A DNA stretch of 23,566 bases from a virus, in the IMG/VR virus record IMGVR_UViG_3300008218_000059, positions 1 to 23,566 of that record. One strand, written 5' to 3'. Within the stretch, counting starts at the first letter, position 1. The number at the start of each line of letters is the position of its first letter. Below, piece after piece: positions 1 to 9,388 of this stretch. The notes beneath the pieces were generated by a model. The model made no database searches, was not told the DNA's origin, and was given only the letters and a program-made list of their open reading frames with translations. A program made the translations under genes and the position numbers.

Positions 1-7
1 AAACTTT

Positions 8-3000
8 GTGCCCAAGGCATCAACCTATCGAGCACGGGCAGCCAAGCCGGGGGTTTTAGGTTCACTGGTAAATGCTGCGACAGGGGCTCGTCCCAACCGT
101 TCATGGACAGGCCCACCCACAGCCAGTAATTTTCTTCGGGATATTGTCCAAAAAACAGGGTCAACTTTCAGGGACTTGTCAGCAATTCCGGGTGTGATGT
201 CAGCGATGGCTCGGATTGAAGAAGCTGAACTTGCTGGGGATCCTGATCTGAAGATGATTGCTGCGCTTGAGTTCGCCCTTGAGTTGGCAGGGACAAAAAC
301 TGCGCAACATGTAGTAGGGAGAACACTGGGGTTAGGTCGGCGGGGAGAGCGCCTTTTGAATGCCCCAGAGACAGAGCAGCCAGCAGGCGTACCACTAGGG
401 GGTGAACAACAAATCGTTGGTGCGCCTCCGATAAATACTAGAGGGGTTGAGCTTGAAGTAGAGACGCCAGATGTGCCTGTTTCTCCAGACCCCCCAACTG
501 GTACTCGTTTCGAAGCAGGTGCTCCTATTATCCCTATTGAACAAGCGGATTCGACTGCTGCTGCGCAGAGGGGAACAACTAGTATCGAGCAGGAAGGTGA
601 CTTATTTTCTGGTCGAGTCAGACCGGAACCGGCTACAACTCCTTTTGTCCCTCAGCGCCCTCCTGTTAACCCAGCTGCAAGGCAACAGGGTGGTGATTTC
701 CAGCGCCCTGCTGAACAGCCTCCTTCAAGGCAGACACAGCTACCAGAAACGGGTGAACTTCAGCTTACTGCGGAGCAGAGGACTGCAGCTGAATCTATTG
801 AATTAGAACTAATCCAACGGGGTGTGCCAGAAGAAGATGCAATAGTTCTCAGCCGTAGTGCTGCCACAGATGATCCTGAGGCACTCGCACAAGTTATTGA
901 CGTTCTTAAGCGTGAGCCTTCAACGTCTCCCACTGCAACACCAACGCCACAGGGCGCTGCTGTCACTCGCCGTACTACCAGGCCCCCAGAGACTCCGGGG
1001 CCGGAAGACGACGTTACAGCTGCTACTGCCCGTGCGAGAGCGCAGGCTGCGACAAGAACTCAAGCGATTGTAAATCCTGCTGGTCAAAAGACTATCAACG
1101 ACACAATAGAAGCACAGCTACGCCAACGTGCTGAGGCCCTGAACAAAAATAAGGGGCAGGTTACTCGTGATATTGACAGAACCAACAGATACATTGATCC
1201 TGTCACGCGACAGCCGAGGGCTGGGATATCTGAGCAGCAAGCAAAGAGAGCCCTCAATGCCTATCAACGGCTTCGGGCTATCTACACTGAGGCAGCACCT
1301 GCAGCAGATACCGCGACTGCGACCGCGCAAACGGGACGCCGCGTTCCTCGTGAGCAGACAATAGAAGACGCAGTTGACCCTGCTTTTCGTGAGACTGACC
1401 CTAATTTAGAGGAGTTCTTGGCTTGGGATGATGCACCTCTACCGGGATCTCCAGTTAAACCCGCTACAGGAGTGCAGCCTGTTGATCGTGGAACACCGCT
1501 TACCCCTGAAACACCAGTTGTTACCGGGTCACAAGTAGTCCAACGAGAACCTGATGTTCCTCTCAGAGATCAGGGCGATGTTCCTGTTATAGCTGACAAG
1601 GCAGCGTTACGTGCAGAGATACGGGAGGCAGGCGTCACGGTTAAAACAGCAAATTTTAACCGGCTTTGGGAACTGCTTGAAAACAATGATCCAGAAGCGT
1701 TGAAGTGGGTTGAAAACTTGCGTGCAGTCGAGCCCCCACCACCTGCTGGAAGTTCTGGTGCAGTTACTGAAGGGGCAGATGCCTCCATGCTGCATCCGGG
1801 AGGTGCGCGCCCACAGGTAGCGGTCAATTTCCCTGACGCTATGCCGGGGGACAAACGCACGGCAGCAGGGAAAGACCTTTGGGCACGGTTTACAGCAGCA
1901 GCAGAAGGGATGACAAAGCGGGAAATTACCCGGATGTGGAGGAACGCCCGCACCAGTCCCGCAGGGTACAGGGAACTACAACAGGTCATCACGAAAGCAG
2001 AAACAGCGTTGCCGGGTTCAGCGGAACGTATAGCTCGTGGAGGTGTTCAACCCGGAAGAGGAGAAGGAGGGTTACCTGCAGCTGGTCTAGGAGAAGTCAG
2101 TCCCGGAGCAACGGGCCCCTATGGACAGACCACCGGAACAAGTGAATTTGTCTCCCCTGAAAATGTGCAGCGACAACGTGATATTGCAGCAGCACGTGCC
2201 GTAGAAGGGAGAGAGCCTGAAATTGAAAGTGTGACTCCCGGCGCTGAGCTGAAGACGTCAGGGAGGGATCTGACTGCTGCGCCTACCACAGCTTTCGTTG
2301 GCCCTCGGCAAATACCTACGACTTCTCCTGCGGGCAGGATAGACCTGACTGGAGGGTCAAGAGGGGAGACTTCAACTGCCCTGCGTGACCCTGAGACTGA
2401 CGAGCTTACCCCTATTGGCGCACGTATTCTGGATACCTATTCAGCCGGGGCTGAGAACGAGATTGCGCAGGTTATCCAGCGTATGCGTACGGCGAATGAT
2501 CCTGCCGCCGTGAAGAAAGCCATTACTGACTTTCACTTGGCGCAGCGAAAAAATTTGCTTGAGTCAAATCTTCAAACTGAAGCTGACTATAAACGGTGGC
2601 AGACACAAACAATTCGAAGTCGCCATACAAACATTGATCTACTTGCGCGTGCAAAGCAAGCGGTACAAGATCAGTTCCGCCATCGCTTAACTGGGATTTT
2701 TGAGCAGCCCGAAGGTCAGCAGGCTAAAACATATTACCGGAAAGAAAGTGTTGAACCGCGCCAATCGGGTGTTGCCTCCTCCTTAGAGAAAGCCTATGGG
2801 GGGAAGGGCGTAGACCCGAATGATCCTCGAAAAGTCTACGCGCAAAATCTGTTTAATGTGTTTTTCGAGGAGCAGGACATCTTGAATAAAGCTGGGGATG
2901 TCGTTGCTACTGTGCCAAAGCATCCTGTTGTACAGCACCTGTATCGCATGGAATTTACGCGGATGCAGGCAAAAGAAAAGGCGATGTTCTTGGAGGCTGC

Positions 3001-5848
3001 CTTCAAAGATAAGGTCGCTCCTGATGTGTGGCAGAGTTTTACTAGACACTTGGATAAGCTGGATGAATTACAGGCACACTTGGACACAGAAGTTGATAAT
3101 TTCCTTCAGGTGTCTGTCTTAGCTCCACGTGCAGATCCAACGACGGGAGGCTATACCTACAGTGCGGGCACTCGTCCCGGTGAAGTGCGTTCAATGCCGA
3201 GTACTTTAGGGACAGGGTACTTGGGGGCTCCTGCTACCAGTAGGATGGATGCCCCTGTGCAGCGTGAAGGTCAGGCGCGCAGTCCATACAAAATACAGGA
3301 GCGCCGGGACACGCAGCATGCTTCACGGGTCTTACCGTCGGATCTTGCAGATGCGCGTGCTCGGATCTTGGCCTATACCCGTGAGATAACCAACTTAAAT
3401 GCAGACATTTCCAAAGCAACGGATGGGTTGTTTTCTATCTACTCAATGGTTGACCCCACACTATGGAGAAACTTTGTGCGGCACCCGGATGCGTTGCGTA
3501 TCGCAGGGGGTGTTACGGGTGGTGGTATTGGGTGGCAGGCAGGGGTAGAAGGGGCCAAGGAAGAAGGCGAAGGCACCTTTGGTCGGATGATTAATGGGGC
3601 GCTTGGTGCCACCCTGTATGGTGTATTGGGATATAAAACCAAAGACATCTACAAAGGAGCCATGAAGGGGGGTGACCCTCGGTTTGGTCGCATGTGGTCA
3701 GAGCGTCTGCGTGATGGACTCCTCTTGAATATGCTTTCCTCTCCTTCATCCCCAGCGAAAGCCTTTCTCGGGGCCCATGCCGGGTTTCAAATCGAAGGCT
3801 TGAGTCGTCAGATTCAAGGTGCCCTGATGAAGTTTGATGCTGGGAGGTTGAGAGCAGGAGGAGACACTGCCCGAGCAGCAGATCTACAAAAAGAAGGCGA
3901 TCTGCTGACAGAGCAGGGCCGTGGCATTAACTCTGACATGTTCAGGTTAGAGGTGGATTTCATGTCTGGTAACCCGAACAATATGATTCGGGAAATCTAC
4001 CGCATTGATCCTGAAACACGTGAAGGCAGACGAGAGCTTGAGCGTTACGTTGAAAGATCGGGTTGGAATGAAGGGGTAGACGCTGCGCTTGCGGTTGAGC
4101 GCATGTCTGGCATGATGAGTGGGAACATGTTAGGGCGTGCTTTTCGCGCTTCTGATTGGGCCCCAGTAACTATTGGATTAAAGCATGGTGTTTCGCTTGA
4201 AGAAGGGAGACGTCTTGCTTTAACAGGCACCCCTGAAACAGAGACTGCGACAGCGGCGATGAAGTGGTTCAGTGGGACACAGGCACAACAGCTTCGCATG
4301 CAGCAAACTGCTATAGCGCAGCGTGCACAGGCACAAGGGATTACGGTAGATACACCTGAAGATGTCGCAAAGTTGATGCAGCACCCTGACTTTGGCCCTG
4401 AGCTGGAGAAGATCCAGTCACAGCTCACAGGAGCAGGATGGGGAGACTTTGTAAAGACGCTTATAGCGCCAATGGCGCGTGTTGGTGTGCAAATGGGGGA
4501 GCAGGCAGCACGTTGGGGTGCAGCCCCCTTAGTGCGTGGAGCCGAGGCGCTTCTTGGGAAGCGATTGAACCTTCCCGGATTTCTTGGACGGGATCTTGAG
4601 ACTTTAGCTCCGGTGGATAAGCCTTATCAAACTGCTGCGCGGGGTGCGATGGCTGCTGGCCTTGGTGGTATCGGGGCAGGCACCATGTTGTATGGTGACC
4701 CTCGCATTCAGAATCTTGCGCAAGCCGGTGGTGGGCATCTGGCAGGGCCACAGGCATTTGGACAGTCAGCTGGTCAAGCGTACGCTGAAGGGGGAAATGT
4801 CCCTGAATCTCTGGCAGCTGGGGCCTCGTCACTTCTGCAAGAGATCAGTCCTGTTGCCGGGGATCTTGTCAGTGGAGAAAATGTTGGCACGACGTTTGGT
4901 AAGTATGCGATTTCGAACCTGCACAGAACACTGCTGCAGGGTATTGGGGGCGTTCCCGGAGGCACGGATCTATCCTCACGAGGAGCAGCACAGGGTGTTG
5001 CTTCGGGGGATCTTCCGCCTGTCTTTACGGCTCCCTATGGGCTTGGATTTACCGCACGCACATTTGCGCCCTTGACCCAGTATGCTGCACGGTTCCCTGC
5101 ACGCAGTCTTGCGCCTAGCCCTATAACGGGAAAGCCCACGCTTGATCCGAGGATAACTCCATTTAATCTGTTCAACAATCCATTCACTGAGGGGATACGT
5201 CGGCAGCCGGTCAGTCCGACTGAGCGTCCCATGCACGAGGAAGATCACGCTGGATCTTATACCCCCGTAGGAGATGCCACATTAAATCCAAATCCGAACC
5301 CACTGCTCAGAATCCCCAAGACCCTCTACAACATAGGACAAACCATGTTTGCCCGTCCCAACGAACAGACGAATCGCGTAACAATGGGACGAGATGAGGT
5401 CGCACAGATATTAGCAGGTCAAGGCAACACGTTTGAGGGTGAGCAGATTGTGGGAGCCCCAACCAGTGGAAGAGTGGTACCTCCGAGTCGTATTGTGGAC
5501 AGTACATGGGATCGACAGGAAGGACACCCATTGAAGGGTGTGCCTCGTCGCGTTGAAGATTTTGCACAGATGTCGCGGGGGATGGATCGGTCAGCACAAT
5601 ACTTCGCCATAAGAGATCATAAGGAAAGGCACCCTGAAACTTGGGCCTCTGCGATGCAAGACCCAACAGGAAACGCTCTGCGCCAGTTGATAGCGGATGT
5701 TCTTCAGGGTCTTGAAGGGACAGAAGTGAACCCACTAGGCACGGATGATGTTATTAAGTCTTTGCGCAATGACCAACTACTTGAAACTATAGCCCGTCAA
5801 CGTGGAGCCACCACCGCGAACCCGGATATACTGCGTCCTATTCGATGA
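8..5848 (+). CDS. giant putative internal virion / DNA-ejection protein (5' end may lie outside the window)
   Basis: This frame is open to the left edge of the window. The GTG at 8 is the first start visible, so the gene may begin further left. The product (1946 residues from here) has a helical N-terminal 120 residues, then a Pro/Gln/Thr-rich, probably disordered region to about residue 740 that contains a Lys/Arg-rich helical patch. A long helical middle follows. Two glycine-zipper-like hydrophobic stretches lie near residues 1165-1220 and 1542-1562, and the C-terminus is helical. Size, composition and position at the end of a plus-strand operon fit the large internal or ejection proteins of short-tailed phages. 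No transglycosylase, protease or polymerase motif was recognised. A short motif, EQ(Q)IVGAP, occurs at residues 133-140 and again at 1812-1818. It ends in TGA inside an ATGA overlap with the next gene. The coding call is firm; the function is inferred from architecture and context. Confidence 0.75.
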   Translation: MPKASTYRARAAKPGVLGSLVNAATGARPNRSWTGPPTASNFLRDIVQKTGSTFRDLSAIPGVMSAMARIEEAELAGDPDLKMIAALEFALELAGTKTAQHVVGRTLGLGRRGERLLNAPETEQPAGVPLGGEQQIVGAPPINTRGVELEVETPDVPVSPDPPTGTRFEAGAPIIPIEQADSTAAAQRGTTSIEQEGDLFSGRVRPEPATTPFVPQRPPVNPAARQQGGDFQRPAEQPPSRQTQLPETGELQLTAEQRTAAESIELELIQRGVPEEDAIVLSRSAATDDPEALAQVIDVLKREPSTSPTATPTPQGAAVTRRTTRPPETPGPEDDVTAATARARAQAATRTQAIVNPAGQKTINDTIEAQLRQRAEALNKNKGQVTRDIDRTNRYIDPVTRQPRAGISEQQAKRALNAYQRLRAIYTEAAPAADTATATAQTGRRVPREQTIEDAVDPAFRETDPNLEEFLAWDDAPLPGSPVKPATGVQPVDRGTPLTPETPVVTGSQVVQREPDVPLRDQGDVPVIADKAALRAEIREAGVTVKTANFNRLWELLENNDPEALKWVENLRAVEPPPPAGSSGAVTEGADASMLHPGGARPQVAVNFPDAMPGDKRTAAGKDLWARFTAAAEGMTKREITRMWRNARTSPAGYRELQQVITKAETALPGSAERIARGGVQPGRGEGGLPAAGLGEVSPGATGPYGQTTGTSEFVSPENVQRQRDIAAARAVEGREPEIESVTPGAELKTSGRDLTAAPTTAFVGPRQIPTTSPAGRIDLTGGSRGETSTALRDPETDELTPIGARILDTYSAGAENEIAQVIQRMRTANDPAAVKKAITDFHLAQRKNLLESNLQTEADYKRWQTQTIRSRHTNIDLLARAKQAVQDQFRHRLTGIFEQPEGQQAKTYYRKESVEPRQSGVASSLEKAYGGKGVDPNDPRKVYAQNLFNVFFEEQDILNKAGDVVATVPKHPVVQHLYRMEFTRMQAKEKAMFLEAAFKDKVAPDVWQSFTRHLDKLDELQAHLDTEVDNFLQVSVLAPRADPTTGGYTYSAGTRPGEVRSMPSTLGTGYLGAPATSRMDAPVQREGQARSPYKIQERRDTQHASRVLPSDLADARARILAYTREITNLNADISKATDGLFSIYSMVDPTLWRNFVRHPDALRIAGGVTGGGIGWQAGVEGAKEEGEGTFGRMINGALGATLYGVLGYKTKDIYKGAMKGGDPRFGRMWSERLRDGLLLNMLSSPSSPAKAFLGAHAGFQIEGLSRQIQGALMKFDAGRLRAGGDTARAADLQKEGDLLTEQGRGINSDMFRLEVDFMSGNPNNMIREIYRIDPETREGRRELERYVERSGWNEGVDAALAVERMSGMMSGNMLGRAFRASDWAPVTIGLKHGVSLEEGRRLALTGTPETETATAAMKWFSGTQAQQLRMQQTAIAQRAQAQGITVDTPEDVAKLMQHPDFGPELEKIQSQLTGAGWGDFVKTLIAPMARVGVQMGEQAARWGAAPLVRGAEALLGKRLNLPGFLGRDLETLAPVDKPYQTAARGAMAAGLGGIGAGTMLYGDPRIQNLAQAGGGHLAGPQAFGQSAGQAYAEGGNVPESLAAGASSLLQEISPVAGDLVSGENVGTTFGKYAISNLHRTLLQGIGGVPGGTDLSSRGAAQGVASGDLPPVFTAPYGLGFTARTFAPLTQYAARFPARSLAPSPITGKPTLDPRITPFNLFNNPFTEGIRRQPVSPTERPMHEEDHAGSYTPVGDATLNPNPNPLLRIPKTLYNIGQTMFARPNEQTNRVTMGRDEVAQILAGQGNTFEGEQIVGAPTSGRVVPPSRIVDSTWDRQEGHPLKGVPRRVEDFAQMSRGMDRSAQYFAIRDHKERHPETWASAMQDPTGNALRQLIADVLQGLEGTEVNPLGTDDVIKSLRNDQLLETIARQRGATTANPDILRPIR

Positions 5849-6051
5849 GTGAAAACGGGTGGCACGAATACCAACGCTTAGTCTTAGCGGAGCTGACTCG
5901 ACTGGACGAGGGGATGCAGAAAGTGCAGGAAGATGTGTCCCAAATCCGTTTGTCGGTTGCAGTGCTTCGCACCAAGGCAGTCACATGGGGAGCATTAGGG
6001 GGCCTGATTACATGGGGGCTCAGCCTTGCTCTTACCTACTGGGGGGATTGA
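5845..6051 (+). CDS. small XhlA-like / holin-associated membrane protein, 68 aa
   Basis: The start ATG overlaps the upstream TGA (ATGA) with no separate Shine-Dalgarno, so translation is probably coupled to the giant gene. Residues 1-45 form a charged amphipathic helix likely to coil (heptad-like RLDEGMQKVQEDVSQIRLSV). A single membrane segment, AVTWGALGGLITWGLSLALTYW, closes the protein. Coiled coil followed by one C-terminal membrane helix is the layout of XhlA-type haemolysin/holin-accessory proteins, which sit in lysis or tail regions. The gene is the last of the plus-strand operon before the hairpin at 6109-6144. It could instead be a virion-associated membrane anchor or a spanin-like protein; sequence alone does not decide. 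Confidence 0.65.
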   Translation: MSENGWHEYQRLVLAELTRLDEGMQKVQEDVSQIRLSVAVLRTKAVTWGALGGLITWGLSLALTYWGD

Positions 6052-6108
6052 CACTATATCTAGTAGTACATATACTTAAAGTGCTCAGCCCATTGTAGTC
6101 CTCAGAGA

Positions 6109-6144
6109 CGGGGTACCTAAGACCACTCTCGCTTGGGTACCCCG
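6109..6144. terminator. hairpin between converging operons
   Basis: A 13-bp stem (6109-6121 pairing with 6132-6144; arms CGGGGTACCTAAG and CTTGGGTACCCCG, with a single G-T pair) encloses a 10-nt loop. It lies between the TGA of the small membrane protein and the TAA of the DNA polymerase, so it can serve both strands. Neither side has a clear T-tract, so it may stop transcription weakly, act with Rho, or protect mRNA 3' ends. Confidence 0.65.
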
Positions 6145-6150
6145 CCTGCC

Positions 6151-8859
6151 TTACACGGTTTTCATCTTTCCCCATCGGTCACCCACTTGCGCTTCCACTC
6201 CGACACTGAGGTGTGTTCCCATGTTCCATTCAGCAGGGAGGGGGAGCCATGGGATGGGTTGCGTCATGATGTTGGTGACGGTATTGATAATGTCATCAGC
6301 ATCTGCCCGTGCGCACTCCCCAACTAGTGAGTCATGGATGAACAAGCGGAGGGATTCATGCGCACTCGGAGAATGCTTCCGCACCCCGGTAATTGCCCGT
6401 CGCCCAATCGCGGCTGCTGCATGCTGAGGGTTGAAGGCGACGAGGGCTTTTGCGGTAGGGCCATAGTTCCATGTCCAACTGTCATCCGACACTCGTGTCC
6501 ACTTGAGGACATTGAAGTATCGGTGAATCATTCCACTGGGATTCCGTACCCACCCTGCTCCAGCGGTAATCCCCAAGCCGGGGTCGTTGTTTTCTGTGGT
6601 GCCATCTACGGCGAGACACAACCCTTTCTGCCACGTGGAAATCTCAGGGAACAGTTCCGCATAGAACTTAAAGAACGCTTTAATATCTTTCAACGGTACC
6701 GTGCGGTTGAGTTCTTTCAAGAGAATTTCCTGTGCCTTGAAGGGCCCCATCATGTAGTGGTGTCCATGCACCAGTCGCTTCCGCACAAACCGTTCACGCG
6801 GGAACCGCTGCTTGAACTCTTTCAACGCAGCACGCAGCTCATCATCCCCCCACCCTAATTCTGGCAAGGCACTCGCCGGAATTTTTTGATCAAGGAAATG
6901 AAGGGCATACGCATTGACGTAATCATGTACTCCCATGGTAGACAGGCGCATGAGTTGTGGGCTGCGGGCAAAGTACCCTACCAACAGGGCTTCAATCCCT
7001 GAGTAGTCAATCTCCCAGAAGCAGGAGCCTTTCGGAGCCACGAAGATATCCTTCACCAGTCCTTGGAGTCCACCCCCATGAGGAATCTGCTGCAGGTTGG
7101 GGTTGACCATGGAGGTACGCATGGTGTCCGGGTTGTTGGTGATAGTGGGGTGGCACCGTCCATCAGCATAGACGGGTAGCCCCCCTTCAATCTTCCCGAA
7201 GGGGGCTGGGCGTCCGATGTAGGTACCGCTGAGCTTCTGCACTTCACGGTAGTCCAGCACGAGCGGGTAGAGGGGGTCATCAGGGTGCTTGAGGATTAAG
7301 GCACGGAGGGCTGTCTCATCTGTTGTGCGCTTCCCTTTGCGCAGCACGGCTTTGTGCTTGTGGTAGTCCTGCCACTTGGCAATGCTCTGCCAGCTCACGA
7401 TAAAGGGTTGTGGGATGGCCCATTGTGTAGTGCGCACTGTCCGTGTTTCGAGTGGGACATTGCAGGGATGCGTGGCTTCAGTGATTCGTCCTTCCTTCCC
7501 ACAGGCAGGGCAGTGCTTGACGATAGCTTCGGCTTCGACCTCAGAGCCTTCGCCGTGATGGGCAGCGCGAGCACGACTGACGCTCTTGTAGAGTTTCACC
7601 TTCTGCAACGCTTCAGGGATGATGTCCTGTATCTGCTGGTCAATCGCCTTGAGCTTCTCGTCGAGGGTGATGGCATGCTTCCGTCGGGTGACGCTATCGA
7701 CAGGCATTCCCTTCCGGTGCATGTGCTGGAACACGGGCTCACAGTCTACGATTTGTTCTTGGTAGAGCTTCCACATGTCCATCTCTTTCAGCAAGTCCCA
7801 TGTCTTGAGGGTAATGCGTAGCGCAGCATCACTATCAATAGCGTTATAGAACGCTGGGGTCTGCCGACTGAGGTGCTTCCATCGGGGCTGGTCATCCAAC
7901 AAGAGGGAGGCCACAAAGCCGAGGCTTTTGGGAAGGTCAGAGTGGAGGACATGCCATGCAATCATGCCGTCATAGACGGTGCCGTTAATCTCAAAGCCTT
8001 TGACTTCGAGACGGGGACAATCGAAGGCAGCGTTCCAGACAATCTTTGGATTCGGAGAGGCCAAGGCTTCACGGATGACGGACTTCGTGAGGCGATTAAA
8101 CTTCAGGCTCATGGCATGGTGCGGGCGCGCAGCAAAACTAATACGGGTGATGCGTCCATCTGCACGCCAGTCCACCATGTCTTCATCTATCCCTTTGTCG
8201 GTGGTTTCAATGTCAAAGGCTACCGGGGTGGTAGGGTCACGGAGTTCACGGCGTAGCCATTCACGTGCCACATTGGGGTTGGGGTCTTGTACGTAGTGGG
8301 TCTGCGTACGCTTGAAGCCTTCTTGTGCCATGCGCACGGCCAGCTGCAGGTCATGGATAAGCACAGAAGCATAGTTTGGATTCCCCCGCATGATGTAGCT
8401 GGGGTGTACTGAAGGTACTAGTACGTGGCGTTGCCACACTGTAGCGTAGCCTCGGTGGTCAAGGATGTTGGCGCGCTCAATGAACTGGCGCAGGGCAATG
8501 TTGCCCAAGGGCATGATGACAGCAGGGGGGTGACGTTTGATGAGGGGGTAGAGATGTTCTATCCAACATTGCTTCAAGGCAGCTGGCGCATAGGGGCCAG
8601 CGATATCATTGCGTGGTGGGCGACACCACATGGCATTGGCAATTCTGAAATCTTCGCGGTTGAATCCTGCTCGGGCGATACAGTCATTCAACACTCGGCC
8701 TGCTGCCCCTACAAAGGGACGGCCTGCCTCTGCTTCTTCAGCACCCAACGCCTCCCCAATGAGAAGGACACCATTTGTGCCCTCCCCATCAGGGGACATG
8801 AAGCCAGAGCCCACGACGCCTAACGAACAGCCGTGGCACCCGGACGGTTTACGGAGCAT
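6151..8859 (-). CDS. fused uracil-DNA glycosylase (family 4-like) and family A DNA polymerase, 902 aa
   Basis: Replicative polymerase. Residues 1-180 look like a family 4 UDG: Cys8/Cys11 and Cys79/Cys98 fit the Fe-S ligands, GEALG at 35-39 precedes GRPFVG, and SVHPSY lies at 150-155. The 3'-5' exonuclease is intact: D216xE218, N276AAFD280 and Y338xxxD342. Within about 425-500 there is an insertion with a small Cys/His cluster (C450, C453, H464, C466). The polymerase domain has RTSMVNPNLQQIP (571-583), motif A D618YSGIE623, motif B R690, K694, H698, Y702, and motif C H842DS844. By motif B spacing, H698 sits where E. coli Pol I has F762. Motif C has Ser where most relatives have Glu. An N-terminal UDG domain on a phage PolA is known, for example in SPO1-type polymerases. 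Only the codon TCC separates its ATG from the stop of the upstream gene, in the same frame; no good Shine-Dalgarno is seen, so coupling is likely. Last gene of its operon. Confidence 0.95.
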   Translation of the reverse strand: MLRKPSGCHGCSLGVVGSGFMSPDGEGTNGVLLIGEALGAEEAEAGRPFVGAAGRVLNDCIARAGFNREDFRIANAMWCRPPRNDIAGPYAPAALKQCWIEHLYPLIKRHPPAVIMPLGNIALRQFIERANILDHRGYATVWQRHVLVPSVHPSYIMRGNPNYASVLIHDLQLAVRMAQEGFKRTQTHYVQDPNPNVAREWLRRELRDPTTPVAFDIETTDKGIDEDMVDWRADGRITRISFAARPHHAMSLKFNRLTKSVIREALASPNPKIVWNAAFDCPRLEVKGFEINGTVYDGMIAWHVLHSDLPKSLGFVASLLLDDQPRWKHLSRQTPAFYNAIDSDAALRITLKTWDLLKEMDMWKLYQEQIVDCEPVFQHMHRKGMPVDSVTRRKHAITLDEKLKAIDQQIQDIIPEALQKVKLYKSVSRARAAHHGEGSEVEAEAIVKHCPACGKEGRITEATHPCNVPLETRTVRTTQWAIPQPFIVSWQSIAKWQDYHKHKAVLRKGKRTTDETALRALILKHPDDPLYPLVLDYREVQKLSGTYIGRPAPFGKIEGGLPVYADGRCHPTITNNPDTMRTSMVNPNLQQIPHGGGLQGLVKDIFVAPKGSCFWEIDYSGIEALLVGYFARSPQLMRLSTMGVHDYVNAYALHFLDQKIPASALPELGWGDDELRAALKEFKQRFPRERFVRKRLVHGHHYMMGPFKAQEILLKELNRTVPLKDIKAFFKFYAELFPEISTWQKGLCLAVDGTTENNDPGLGITAGAGWVRNPSGMIHRYFNVLKWTRVSDDSWTWNYGPTAKALVAFNPQHAAAAIGRRAITGVRKHSPSAHESLRLFIHDSLVGECARADADDIINTVTNIMTQPIPWLPLPAEWNMGTHLSVGVEAQVGDRWGKMKTV

Positions 8860-8862
8860 GGA

Positions 8863-9387
8863 CTACCGAACGAAGTAAAAAATCCCGGCCCGTGCGGGAA
8901 CTTTCTTCCCCGTTGCGGGGTTCTCAATGTACGGAAGTTTCTGTCCCGGCTTGTCAGGGTCATCCGGGAACTCGTTGTAGCTATTGGCAAGGACTTCTTG
9001 GGTGTCCTTGTCCCAACACCGCCAGCTGACCTCAGCATCAAGGTAACACCCAGCGGTCTGGTTCACAGCATCCATGGCTGCCTGTGCATCCGAGTTTGCC
9101 AGTGGCTCAACACTACAGGCTTTGAGATAGTCGGTCAGGCGTGAGCCATTCCCACTTCTCTTTGGCTTGAAGCTGGCCCGCACGTAGCGGATAGTGTTGT
9201 AGTGTCCCTCGGGACAGTCCTGAATCTCCAGATCCATCACGGCTCCGAGGTACCCTTGATCGTCGACGAACTCAAACTCGTTCGGGGCTTTGAAGGTGTA
9301 GCGTCCAGCGGGGACAGGGCCTTCGAACTCACGGTCATCCCATTGGGAGGGGTCAGGGCCTTTTAATGCAGTTGGGTCAATACTCAT
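8863..9387 (-). CDS. probable OB-fold single-stranded DNA-binding protein (DUF669-like), 174 aa
   Basis: The protein is rich in beta-strand. Near residues 24-70 it has the pattern VPAGRYTFKA...GYLGAVMDLEI followed by a small-ligand-like strand pair, which resembles the N-terminal part of DUF669-type phage proteins that accompany Sak4/AAA_24 ATPases and are thought to bind ssDNA. The family assignment rests on this pattern and on the neighbours: ATPase upstream, DNA polymerase downstream. The ATG at 9387 follows the ATPase TAA by one nucleotide, with only a weak purine-rich stretch upstream. The TAG stop is in the same frame as the polymerase and one codon away from it, so amber readthrough would yield a fused ssDNA-binding/UDG/polymerase chain. 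A hypothetical gene of other function cannot be excluded. Confidence 0.75.
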   Translation of the reverse strand: MSIDPTALKGPDPSQWDDREFEGPVPAGRYTFKAPNEFEFVDDQGYLGAVMDLEIQDCPEGHYNTIRYVRASFKPKRSGNGSRLTDYLKACSVEPLANSDAQAAMDAVNQTAGCYLDAEVSWRCWDKDTQEVLANSYNEFPDDPDKPGQKLPYIENPATGKKVPARAGIFYFVR

Positions 9388-9388
9388 G

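Noticed and set aside
8-5848. Giant protein as a virion RNA polymerase of the N4 type
   Set aside because: No T7-like RNA polymerase motifs were recognised and it is much shorter than N4 vRNAP; the composition fits an ejection/structural protein better.
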